Below are positions 15,693 to 23,512 of a DNA stretch of 64,000 nucleotides, piece by piece; position 1 is the first letter of the stretch; every line of letters begins with the position of its first letter. The DNA is taken from NCBI RefSeq assembly GCF_000759835.1, contig NZ_BBNB01000013.1, positions 1-64,000 of the forward strand. Reading direction: 5' to 3'. The notes beneath the pieces are model-generated. The model saw only the letters and a list, made by a program, of their open reading frames with translations, was not told where the DNA came from and searched no databases. A program made the position numbers and the translations under genes. The DNA is from Citrobacter sedlakii NBRC 105722 (GTDB taxonomy: Bacteria > Pseudomonadota > Gammaproteobacteria > Enterobacterales > Enterobacteriaceae).

Positions 15693-17797
15693 AGATCGGC
15701 CTCCAGAGGGCGCAACTGGCCTGCAATAAGCTGATAAACGCGCGGAAAATGCGACAGTACCTGTTCGCTGTGGGTTACAACAATCAATGATTTACCGGTT
15801 TCGTGACAGTGACGGCGGAGCGTCTCCATCACGGTCGCCGCCGTGTCGTCGTCAAGATTCGCGGTCGGTTCGTCGAGCAGCAACACCGGACGCGTACTGT
15901 ACAGCGCCCGCGCCAGCAACAAGCGCTGACGTTGCCCAAGAGAAAGCGCCGCGTGGCTTTCCCGAATCAGGGCGTCAACACCGCCTGGCAGCCCGCGCAC
16001 CACGTCACCCAGCGCGAGGGAATCAAGCAGCGCCTCAATGCGTCCGCGGTCGCGTTCACGGTACTGTGCGTCAAACAAAGTGATGTTTTCCCGCACCGAG
16101 GCGTTAAACAGGATGTCCTCCTGGCTTTGCAGACAGACAAGCCGCGTGAGCAATTCCGGAGACAGGCGCGTTTCGCCGGCATAACAGCCGCCCGCCTGAG
16201 GTGCCAGCAGTCCGGCGATCAGCCGCAACAGGGTACTCTTTCCGGCCCCGGACTCGCCGACGATCGCCATCTGCTCTCCGGCGTTCAGGGTGAACGATAC
16301 TCCGTTCAGAATCGGCCTCGCCGGATCGTAATCGTAGCGCAGAGCATCAAAGTGAAGCGTGGGCACCGCGCCTGACGGCAGCGCCGGGGTCAACGGCACG
16401 GGCTCGGCTTCGTCTCTGCGGGCAAACAGGCTATGGGCGCGGGTATCAATAACGTTGAGCTGGGTTTTTTGAATAATGCCGTAGAAAATCCGCGTCACGT
16501 AAGAGGTAAAGATCTGGCGCAGAAAGCTGTAGGCAAAAAAGTCGCCCAGCGAGATGAGTTTGCTGTGTACCATCGGCAGCACCACCAGCATAAACACCAC
16601 CATTTCCAGACTGCCAGTCAGCTGATACAACCCCTCTTTAACCTGCTGATAGACTTTCTGGCGCTGTAGGCAGGAAAAAAGATCGCGGCTGAACGCTGCA
16701 AACTGCCCTTGCCGCTGGCCTTCCAGCCCGGCGGTTTTGACGGTCAAAATGCCCTGGATAGTCTCCATAAAGAAGTCGTTCAGGGTGGCGCTTTTAAGCT
16801 GCAACTGCTGCGTGAACCAGCGGTCGCGGATCACCGCCCAGACGCTGATGATCCCCATCACCGTCACCCCCACCGCCGAGATCGCCGCCAGTACCGGGGC
16901 GATCCAGAACATCACCGCCAGCGCAATAACGCAGATCACCCAGTCGGAACGCAGACCGTTATCCAGTTCAATCTTTTGCAGCAGACCCACCTGCCAGGCG
17001 GTGAAGCGGCTGAAGATCTCCCCCGGCGCGCGTTTTTCAAAGAAGCGCAGCGGATTGCTGAGCAGACGGGAAAATCCAACCCCGCTGTGGATCAACACAA
17101 AGCGTTTAATGAAACGCTCGCTAATCACCCGTACGCCCAGCGCCATCAGCGAGGAAACCATAAACGCCAGGATAAACCAGCCGTAGGGAAAATCGCTGTT
17201 CCCAACGCTGGAAAACGCCTGATTAATGGCGTTGCTGACCATTGTCGGCATCAGAAACAGCGTGAGGGAAACCAGGAAGGTCAATAACATCAGCCGGTAA
17301 ATCCCCGGCACCGCCGCGGTTTCCTGCATACTCATGGCGCGTGGCGCAGTCTGCGTCTCATCCGGTAACGACAGGCCAGGATCGGCCTCCAGCGGTCGAT
17401 CCGGTTCGACAATCAACGCATAGCCGCTGATCTCCTGCTTCAGCGCGGAAAACGGCAACCACTGCTCGCCAATCGCCGGGTTCATCACGCACACTTGATT
17501 CCCCTTACGCCAGGCCAGCAGAACGTAATGGCTGGCGCCGTAGTGCAGAATAGCCGGCAGCGGCAGGTCATTCAGTTCGTGATGCTCAAACAGGACCGGC
17601 GTGGTGGCAATGCCCAGCCGCGCCAGAATTGTCATCAGCGTATCCAGCGACGTGCCGTGATCGGACGCCGGAAAAATGTCGCGCAACGTCTCCAGCGAAA
17701 CGGTTTTCCCCTGCGTCTGCGCCAGCATCGCCACGCACGCCAGGCCGCATTCGTTGGTTTCTTCCTGAAAGATCTGATTCGGGATGGTGGTTTTCAT
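15689..17797 (-). CDS. C39-peptidase ABC exporter (PCAT) for double-glycine peptides
   Basis: This 702-residue bifunctional exporter starts with a C39 cysteine-protease domain (residues 1-130): Gln 11, catalytic Cys 17 (NECGLACVAML) and His 90 (GASHYVLL). The usual Asp of the triad is Asn 106 (VMNPA). A six-helix membrane domain follows (about 165-450), then an ATPase with Walker A GESGAGKST (514-522), a variant signature LSLGQ (618-622) and Walker B VLLLDEPT. Such proteins cut leaders after Gly-Gly and export the core. The double-glycine peptide gene 1.7 kb upstream in the same operon is the obvious substrate. Confidence 0.92.
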   Translation of the reverse strand: MKTTIPNQIFQEETNECGLACVAMLAQTQGKTVSLETLRDIFPASDHGTSLDTLMTILARLGIATTPVLFEHHELNDLPLPAILHYGASHYVLLAWRKGNQVCVMNPAIGEQWLPFSALKQEISGYALIVEPDRPLEADPGLSLPDETQTAPRAMSMQETAAVPGIYRLMLLTFLVSLTLFLMPTMVSNAINQAFSSVGNSDFPYGWFILAFMVSSLMALGVRVISERFIKRFVLIHSGVGFSRLLSNPLRFFEKRAPGEIFSRFTAWQVGLLQKIELDNGLRSDWVICVIALAVMFWIAPVLAAISAVGVTVMGIISVWAVIRDRWFTQQLQLKSATLNDFFMETIQGILTVKTAGLEGQRQGQFAAFSRDLFSCLQRQKVYQQVKEGLYQLTGSLEMVVFMLVVLPMVHSKLISLGDFFAYSFLRQIFTSYVTRIFYGIIQKTQLNVIDTRAHSLFARRDEAEPVPLTPALPSGAVPTLHFDALRYDYDPARPILNGVSFTLNAGEQMAIVGESGAGKSTLLRLIAGLLAPQAGGCYAGETRLSPELLTRLVCLQSQEDILFNASVRENITLFDAQYRERDRGRIEALLDSLALGDVVRGLPGGVDALIRESHAALSLGQRQRLLLARALYSTRPVLLLDEPTANLDDDTAATVMETLRRHCHETGKSLIVVTHSEQVLSHFPRVYQLIAGQLRPLEADL

Positions 17798-17805
17798 TTT
17801 TATAA

Positions 17806-18756
17806 TTAGTGATTAATAAAATAGAGAGAATGGCTGTGCCAGAGCAGCCACTCCTGCGGATAGTCGCGCAGGGTGGACTCAATAATTCCCGGCAGCGTCT
17901 GCGCGACGTCGCGGCTGGCGACCGGAGGATGAATGTGGATACGCAGGCCGTTGTCGTAACTCAGGTGGTAAAACACCACCTGGGCCTTGATCACCGCGGA
18001 AAGACGAACCACGCCGTTGTGCAGCTTCGCGCTGCGGTCAAATAAACGGCACGGCAATTTCGCCGCCAGCGCACCTTCGGCCTGCAAGGTATAGTCGGGC
18101 GAGATATCGGGAAATATGATCATGTTTTGCCGACCGCAGGCGACATCCGTAATGAGCGTCATCAGATCGCCTGCCAGCGCTTTGTTTTCCTGGTGAATTG
18201 AGCAGTACGAAAGCGCGACGCCCCCCAGCGCGCGGGTCTGGGCGTTATAGAGTTCCGCGCTTGCAGAGACCACAACACTGGCGCTTCCCGGCGTGACGCA
18301 GGCGCCAACCATCGCCGCCAGCACGTCCGAGACCGTATGCAGCGGCGCCAGAATATAAGGCGTGTTTTGTTGATGCAGCGGCGCGACCACGGCGTCGAGC
18401 TGCGCCGCGCAGGCGCGAATCTGTCGCAGCAGCGCCGGACTCTGCCCCCAGGTAGCGGCTTCTTCCAGCAAACGACGGCGGACGGCTATCCATACGGCGT
18501 CCACGCGCCCCGAATACCCTGTCAGACAGCGTGCGTTTTCATTGGCCACCGCGTGTTGACAGCGAAACGAGCGTCCCGCCAGACGCAGGGCGCAAAGCCC
18601 CCTCGCCACTGTCAGCACCGCGGGGAGGTATCCGTAGCGCAGAATTTTCCGCAGCGCAAACATCGCCGCCCGGGACAGTTCCCGGCGCAGGCGGCGCACT
18701 TGTCCCAGACGGTTGCGGATGCTAAAGACGCTCCAGATAATAAAAAACCTGACCAC
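17806..18756 (-). CDS. LpxL/HtrB-like acyltransferase
   Basis: This 316-residue basic protein has alignable landmarks of the lysophospholipid acyltransferase/LpxL fold: an active-site His 140 in YILAPLHTVSDVL, a GRQNMIIFPDISPD segment near 208-221, and a C-terminal YPQEWLLWHS that parallels the QYMWLHRR end of LpxL. The His is followed by Asp at +4 (H-x3-D), not +5 as in the classical H-x4-D/E. LpxL-type enzymes use acyl-ACP donors, which fits the acyl-ACP genes downstream. The acceptor is unknown; the exported peptide or a membrane lipid are both possible. Confidence 0.7.
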   Translation of the reverse strand: MVRFFIIWSVFSIRNRLGQVRRLRRELSRAAMFALRKILRYGYLPAVLTVARGLCALRLAGRSFRCQHAVANENARCLTGYSGRVDAVWIAVRRRLLEEAATWGQSPALLRQIRACAAQLDAVVAPLHQQNTPYILAPLHTVSDVLAAMVGACVTPGSASVVVSASAELYNAQTRALGGVALSYCSIHQENKALAGDLMTLITDVACGRQNMIIFPDISPDYTLQAEGALAAKLPCRLFDRSAKLHNGVVRLSAVIKAQVVFYHLSYDNGLRIHIHPPVASRDVAQTLPGIIESTLRDYPQEWLLWHSHSLYFINH

Positions 18757-18761
18757 GGAGA

Positions 18762-19433
18762 CTATTTATCCTCTTTAAGCAACTGCTGCATCCGCTGGGC
18801 AAATTGCGGAAACTCCCGATCCTGCGCCACCACATAACGTTTATTGATAATAAATATTGGCGTGGCGTTAATCGCATAATGTTCGGTAATTGCCGCCATT
18901 TCGCTGAGGCGTTTTTTTACAGCCTCGCTCTGACGGGCTGTATTGAATTTCGTCGTATCGATATTATTTTTTACCAGCCAGCCTTGCAGCGCATTGTTAT
19001 CCGCCAGATCGACACCACGCGTTATCACCGCATTATAAGCGCTGTCGCGCACCTTCTTTTCAATGCCCATAACTTCCAGCGTGGCAAATAACGGCGCGTA
19101 CGCCGCCAGACCGTTATTATCACCGGCGATGTGAATAGAGGTAAATGTGCTGCCGGGCGGTAACGACCGGCTAAATTCAGCGAGGTTATCTTCGTTTGCC
19201 GCACAGTAATGGCAACCGTAGGACATAACTTCAATAATACTGCGTTCTTCTTTTATCGGGCTGCTCGCCACCTGCTCAACGCTGACTTCACGAAACGCCT
19301 GCGTTTGAGAATCATCCGCTGAAAATGTATTGAAAACAAAAATATGATAACAAAGCACCGTCATCAGCGAAGAGATCACGATGAGAAACAGTGAATAACC
19401 AATAAGGGTAATACGTTTAAAATGCGTCGCCAT
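18762..19433 (-). CDS. Membrane-anchored DsbA-like thiol oxidoreductase
   Basis: This 223-residue protein has an N-terminal membrane segment (about residues 9-33) and a periplasmic thioredoxin-fold domain. The redox motif is CHYC (74-77) and the cis-proline is in ATPIFIINKRYVV (Pro 192). CxxC followed by an inserted helical domain matches DsbA-type oxidases. It directly follows the Cys-rich peptide gene and probably makes or reshuffles its disulfides after export. Confidence 0.85.
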   Translation of the reverse strand: MATHFKRITLIGYSLFLIVISSLMTVLCYHIFVFNTFSADDSQTQAFREVSVEQVASSPIKEERSIIEVMSYGCHYCAANEDNLAEFSRSLPPGSTFTSIHIAGDNNGLAAYAPLFATLEVMGIEKKVRDSAYNAVITRGVDLADNNALQGWLVKNNIDTTKFNTARQSEAVKKRLSEMAAITEHYAINATPIFIINKRYVVAQDREFPQFAQRMQQLLKEDK

Positions 19434-19449
19434 AACATTCTCGCCACGG

Positions 19450-19485
19450 AAAAGAAAAGCCTGGGGGCATATCCTCCCCCAGGCT
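19450..19485 (-). terminator. Intra-operon terminator just after the precursor peptide gene
   Basis: On the minus strand a perfect 10-bp GC-rich stem (AGCCTGGGGG with CCCCCAGGCT) and 8-base loop are followed by TTTTCTTTT. It begins 9 bases after the peptide stop codon. It probably lets most transcripts end here, giving more precursor than processing proteins, with readthrough feeding the rest of the operon. Confidence 0.85.
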
Positions 19486-19493
19486 GAGCCCGA

Positions 19494-19694
19494 TTAGAAA
19501 CGGTTCGGGATACCGCCACATTTGCTGGAGTCAGCATCTTTCATGGTCGTGGTGCTGCCGTGTTTGTCGGTGCAGGTCGTCAGTTCCTTACAGGAGGTTA
19601 CGCCACCGATAGTCACGTTCTGATAGGTTATTTCGCAGGTTTTGCAGGTTCCGCCCACAACCATTGCAGCTTCGATCGCAGTTAATGTTTTCAT
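19494..19694 (-). CDS. Double-glycine Cys-rich precursor peptide (microcin/bacteriocin-like)
   Basis: This 66-residue peptide has a leader, MKTLTAIEAAMVVGG, that fits the class II/double-glycine pattern: Leu at -12, Thr at -11, Glu at -8, Val at -4 and Gly-Gly at -2/-1. The 51-residue core begins TCKTCEITYQNV, holds five cysteines (positions 17, 20, 35, 41 and 59 of the precursor) and contains TCTDKHGSTTT. It resembles the DUF4762 group of small enterobacterial peptides from memory. The odd cysteine count leaves one thiol free after two disulfides. AAGGA lies 7-8 bases before the ATG. C39 exporter, oxidoreductase and acyltransferase genes follow. Whether it is antibacterial is unknown. Confidence 0.85.
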   Translation of the reverse strand: MKTLTAIEAAMVVGGTCKTCEITYQNVTIGGVTSCKELTTCTDKHGSTTTMKDADSSKCGGIPNRF

Positions 19695-19782
19695 TTCTGT
19701 TTTCCTTCATTAAGGTTTAATAAGGTGCATTCATTTGCACCGGGAATTCGGCGAAAGCGTTCGCCAAAAATTTTCCACACGC
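19695..19782 (-). promoter_or_regulatory. Leader region of the precursor gene with two hairpins
   Basis: The 88 bases between regulator and precursor hold two short perfect hairpins: a 6-bp stem with loop AGCG at 19750-19765, and a GGTGCA/TGCACC stem with loop TTCATT near 19713-19730. Neither has a T-run on the transcribed strand. They may be processing or attenuation elements that separate the regulator from the abundant peptide message. Confidence 0.45.
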
Positions 19783-20442
19783 TCAGGGCATAATTCCCTT
19801 AAACGCCGCGAACAGGGCAATATTGTTGCGGATATTCAGCCGCTTCATTAAATGGCGCTTGATATAACTCAGGCGACGCACGTCCACGTTCACTTCATCG
19901 GAAATCTGCGACAACGATTTCCCTTTGAATATTTCTTCCATTAGCCACCACTCATTACCGGAAATGGTGTAATCTTCTTCCCTGTTGTGCAGTTTTTGCC
20001 GTGTGTAGTTCACCAGCGAGTGGCTAAAGCAGCATCCCCGATGGCCTTTATCAAACAGATCCTGAAAAAAGGGACCGATATTGTCGATATTTTCACTTTT
20101 CAATAACCAGTGCGCACTCGGCAATATGGTATAGAGCGCAAAAAACAGCGGCAAATTATGCTCGCTCAATAAAATCACCAGACTTTTATCTTCCTGCTGA
20201 TAAAAATCTTTCATCAGTTGCAGCGCGCGAAAACGCTCTTGCGGCAAACTGTCAAGATCGCAAAGAATCAGCAGTCGATGATTATCATCGACTTTTGTCT
20301 GGAGCACAGAAATCAGCTGGGCGTAATCATCGGTTAAGGAATATTGCGTCTCAGCCTGCTCGCCGACTAAACGGGCAATTACCGTTTTTAAGCCTTGCGA
20401 ATAAAAGAAATTCTTATCATAAAGAAAACACTGATACACCAT
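19783..20442 (-). CDS. LuxR/FixJ-type transcription regulator
   Basis: This 219-residue protein has a receiver-like N-terminal half (MVYQCFLYDKNFFYSQGL, LLILCDLDSL) and a C-terminal GerE/LuxR helix-turn-helix (GNEWWLMEEIFKGKSLSQIS, then RRLSYIKRHLMKRLNIRNN). The residues around DLDSLP do not form a clean phosphorylation pocket, so it may be phosphorylation-independent like BglJ or RcsA. It sits between the fimbrial operon and the peptide cluster on the same strand and is the likely local regulator of one or both. Confidence 0.75.
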   Translation of the reverse strand: MVYQCFLYDKNFFYSQGLKTVIARLVGEQAETQYSLTDDYAQLISVLQTKVDDNHRLLILCDLDSLPQERFRALQLMKDFYQQEDKSLVILLSEHNLPLFFALYTILPSAHWLLKSENIDNIGPFFQDLFDKGHRGCCFSHSLVNYTRQKLHNREEDYTISGNEWWLMEEIFKGKSLSQISDEVNVDVRRLSYIKRHLMKRLNIRNNIALFAAFKGIMP

Positions 20443-20464
20443 GCCTCAAATCCCTGTTGACGCG

Positions 20465-21013
20465 CTACTGATAGCTCAATGTGTAATTCGCCGTCGCGGT
20501 AAATGGCCCGGTGGTAAGGGTTCCGTTTGCTAAGGCATCTGGCTCCGCTTCAACGAACGCCTGAAAGTTCAGCCGTAAAATCGTGTCGTTAATGGCCACT
20601 GGAGTCGTGGCGGCGTTCAGCTGTACCGGGGTGTCGTCGACCTCCAGCAGACCAATACCCACGCCGCTTGCGTTACCTGGCGCGGTGGCGCTGATCGCCA
20701 ACCGATCCGCGAGATTAGGGTTAGCCGTCCCGCTGAACGTCACCGTTACGCTGTTAAAAACGCTCGGGGTACAGCCCTGAAGCTTGATGGTGAAGGGCAC
20801 GGGGACCGTTTTGCCGTTAATGTACAAAGACTTGGTTGATATGTTGCCAAAGTCGACCGGCACCCGCTCTGACTCAGGCGCGATGCTGCACGGATAGGCC
20901 ATCACCACACCCTTAAAGCTCAAATCGCCGCCGATCAGCTGCCCCAGCGCCCATGCGGAGGGGGTGATAAGCGTCGTCACGAAACAGGCGAGGATCATCA
21001 TAATGCGCTGCAT
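20465..21013 (-). CDS. Fimbrial minor subunit
   Basis: This 182-residue secreted protein has a signal peptide (cleavage near SAWA, about residue 22), a conserved Cys pair (PCSIAPESE and LQGCTP) and a C-terminal donor-strand pattern ending TANYTLSYQ, all typical of chaperone-usher pilins. It is the last gene of the fimbrial operon, 9 bases after the adhesin gene. Confidence 0.85.
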   Translation of the reverse strand: MQRIMMILACFVTTLITPSAWALGQLIGGDLSFKGVVMAYPCSIAPESERVPVDFGNISTKSLYINGKTVPVPFTIKLQGCTPSVFNSVTVTFSGTANPNLADRLAISATAPGNASGVGIGLLEVDDTPVQLNAATTPVAINDTILRLNFQAFVEAEPDALANGTLTTGPFTATANYTLSYQ

Positions 21014-21022
21014 ATTCCCTCC

Positions 21023-22084
21023 TTACTGGAATTCAGCCACGACCGTGGCCGACGCGTGAAATTCGCCTTCCGGAACTGTCGACGTCGCGCTTTGGGCGAT
21101 CGGTGCGGCAACCAGATTCCAGTCGCCCTCGTTATTCGCAAATCCGGGCACGTTATAAAAGGTGTTCGGCTTAATGAGATTGCGCTGAGCGTCGCGCAGC
21201 GCAATACCCAGCATCGAACGATCGACGCCGCCGGTGCCCTGCGTGCTCAGGTACGAGCCGTCCGTGAAGGCCGGGTTAGGCTGCTGGATACCAAGCTTGA
21301 TATTCAGCGCCCCCTGGGAAAAGCTGCCGCCTTCGCACTTCACGTGAATCGGCACATGTTGGCTGAAATTATTGCCGTCCAGCGCGCTGCCGGTACCCGG
21401 AATAGTGCCGAAATCAACGACAATCGGCGTCCCCTGGTTCACCACGCACTTATCCGGTACGGTGATCACCCCGGAGGCGATGGTAATGCGCGATAACGGC
21501 GTGCCGCCGATGGCCCCTGGCCCGAGACGCCCAAACAGCTTAGCGATTTCGGACCCCTGTAAGTTCACGCCGTTGATAATGGGTTTGGTGATCATAAAGG
21601 TCACCCTTCCCTTAGTCCCGGAAGCAAACTCGTTATCCAGAATCGTACTCGGCACGTTGCAATAGTTTTGCTCAATCCCGTTGGACAGACCTGTAAACGG
21701 AACCACTTTATAGTCCCGCACCGTTCCGCCGATATAGATCTCAATTTTGACGTCCATATAGTCATTGAGCTTCAGATAATCCGGGTTGCTCCCCTGCTGG
21801 GTTAACGTCGCCTGCGCCGTGTAGTACACCGCCTGATTCGTCATCGGCACAGAACAGTAAGCGCGGCCCTGGAACATCCCGGCCAGGTCAAACGTATCCG
21901 TATAGGTTGACCCTGGCTGATTATTGGTAATGTTCGTATTGTTAATGTTGACCATATAGTCATAAGTGCCGCCGACCGGTTCAATTTCGCCATCCACCGC
22001 CGACCATGCGGCTCCCGGCATCCCGAGTGCGCAAGCCACCAGTACAGCCGACGCTTTGCGGCGCAACAGGCCTGATACATTCAT
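21023..22084 (-). CDS. Putative two-domain tip adhesin
   Basis: This protein of 353 residues is about twice the length of a pilin. A signal peptide (to about residue 28, AAWSA) is followed by an N-terminal domain with its own Cys pair (AYCSVP and QNYCNVP) and a C-terminal pilin domain from about residue 210 (DKCVVNQGTPIVVDFG to ASATVVAEFQ). This two-domain layout is typical of fimbrial tip adhesins. The receptor cannot be predicted. Its ATG overlaps the preceding stop by one base (TAATG). Confidence 0.8.
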   Translation of the reverse strand: MNVSGLLRRKASAVLVACALGMPGAAWSAVDGEIEPVGGTYDYMVNINNTNITNNQPGSTYTDTFDLAGMFQGRAYCSVPMTNQAVYYTAQATLTQQGSNPDYLKLNDYMDVKIEIYIGGTVRDYKVVPFTGLSNGIEQNYCNVPSTILDNEFASGTKGRVTFMITKPIINGVNLQGSEIAKLFGRLGPGAIGGTPLSRITIASGVITVPDKCVVNQGTPIVVDFGTIPGTGSALDGNNFSQHVPIHVKCEGGSFSQGALNIKLGIQQPNPAFTDGSYLSTQGTGGVDRSMLGIALRDAQRNLIKPNTFYNVPGFANNEGDWNLVAAPIAQSATSTVPEGEFHASATVVAEFQ

Positions 22085-22707
22085 TACAGATACTCCATCT
22101 TCAGGCGCACCAGGCTACTAAACTCACCGGCGCTGACGTGGGTGCCGGTAGACTCCAGCGCCGCCATAAAGCTCAGCTCGCTGTCGCCGTTTTTAATCAG
22201 CCAGGGGGCATGGGTCTGCCCGACGTCCAGCGCATTGCCGCTTTTATCCAGCAGGCGAACACCCGCGCCGCGGGTGGTACCGGTCGTGCGCAGCAGTTGC
22301 GTATTATTCACATCCGCCTCGCCGACAAACGTCATTTGCACGGCCTGCTCGCCAGTGCTATACGCGCGCCAGTCTTCGCCGGTGGTACGGGAAGCCAGGC
22401 TTCCCCGCGCCTGCGACGCCCCTTTCAGGCAATCTTTCAGATACAGCTTGAAGCGCACCGGCTGGCTGCGATCGCCCGCCTGATGAAAACGCTGGGCGCT
22501 AATGTCACCCAGTTCGACGTCCTGGATACGTCCCTGTGTCATAAACACGCAGGGAGAGGCATACACCGAGCCGTGAAACCGGACAATGCCGCTATCTTCG
22601 CCGACCTGCTCCAGCGCATTGTGCTGCGGCTGTACCGGTACGTCCGCCGAACTGGAAAACGTCACGCCCATCGCCAGGAGGGCAATACATGGAAAAGGAT
22701 TTTGCAT
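22084..22707 (-). CDS. Fimbrial minor subunit
   Basis: This 207-residue protein has a signal peptide (to about residue 20), pilin cysteines (ASPCVFM and LKDCLKG) and the C-terminal pattern EFSSLVRLKMEYL that donates a strand during assembly. It lies between the chaperone and adhesin genes, a usual place for adaptor subunits. Confidence 0.85.
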   Translation of the reverse strand: MQNPFPCIALLAMGVTFSSSADVPVQPQHNALEQVGEDSGIVRFHGSVYASPCVFMTQGRIQDVELGDISAQRFHQAGDRSQPVRFKLYLKDCLKGASQARGSLASRTTGEDWRAYSTGEQAVQMTFVGEADVNNTQLLRTTGTTRGAGVRLLDKSGNALDVGQTHAPWLIKNGDSELSFMAALESTGTHVSAGEFSSLVRLKMEYL

Positions 22708-22725
22708 TGTCAGGTTCCTTCTTGA

Positions 22726-23469
22726 TTAACCCTGTTGAGCAGGCGGCAACGCTTTACAGGTGTTGCCATCGCAACGGAATTTCAGTTCCGGGTGACCGCC
22801 ATAGTCATTCACAAACATCATTGAGAACTGATTGACGCTTGCGTCTGTCACATCAAACTGCTTGCTTGATTTCGGCGCGACCATGATCCCCGGGAATTTG
22901 GTGATCTTCTGTCCGGCGCCTTTCGACAAGCCAAGAATGGTGATGTAGTAAGGCGTCGGGTTCTCTGCCGTCATCTTGCTGCCGTTCTTATGGAACACCA
23001 CCTGATCCTGCCAGACTTCGCTTTTTGACTTCGGGATCACCGCCGCCGGGCGGTAAAACAGCTTGATGCGCGACTGCATCGCCAGCTGTAGCGTGTTCGG
23101 TTTGTCCGGCTTCGGCGGGATCTCCCGGACGTTGAGATAGAACAGGCTCTCTCTGTCCTTCGGCAGCTTTTCGATACCGTCGGTTTTGGTCACGCGCGCG
23201 ATCCCTTTCTGCCCGCCGTTGATCCGCTGTAGCGGAGGTAACACCAGCAGCGGCGACGTGATCTTGTTCCCCTTCTCATCTTCCACCCATGACTGGGCGA
23301 GGAACGGAACATCCGGGCTGGTGTTGCTCAGATTGGCGCTCGACGACACATCTTTCTCCGTAATAATCACGCGGGTCCGATCCAGCGAGACGCCTGCCTG
23401 CGCATAGCCACCCACCGCGCTCAGCGCTAACGCCGCCAGCAGGTATCCGTTATGTCTTTTTTTGCTCAT
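22726..23469 (-). CDS. Periplasmic fimbrial chaperone (PapD family)
   Basis: This 247-residue protein has a signal peptide (ending near GYAQA) and the PapD fold: N-terminal GVSLDRTRVIITEK, the subunit-binding strand QLAMQSRIKLFYRP, and a Cys pair near the C-terminus (FRCDGNTCKAL). It holds unfolded pilins and delivers them to the usher. It is encoded between usher and minor subunit genes. Confidence 0.92.
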   Translation of the reverse strand: MSKKRHNGYLLAALALSAVGGYAQAGVSLDRTRVIITEKDVSSSANLSNTSPDVPFLAQSWVEDEKGNKITSPLLVLPPLQRINGGQKGIARVTKTDGIEKLPKDRESLFYLNVREIPPKPDKPNTLQLAMQSRIKLFYRPAAVIPKSKSEVWQDQVVFHKNGSKMTAENPTPYYITILGLSKGAGQKITKFPGIMVAPKSSKQFDVTDASVNQFSMMFVNDYGGHPELKFRCDGNTCKALPPAQQG

Positions 23470-23512
23470 TTTTGGCCTTTTATTACAATGAGATAACTCG
23501 TTCTACCCGGAA

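Noticed and set aside
15689-19694. Siderophore-type (class IIb) microcin
   Set aside because: There is no glycosyltransferase, esterase or Ser-rich C-terminus on the peptide, which those systems need.
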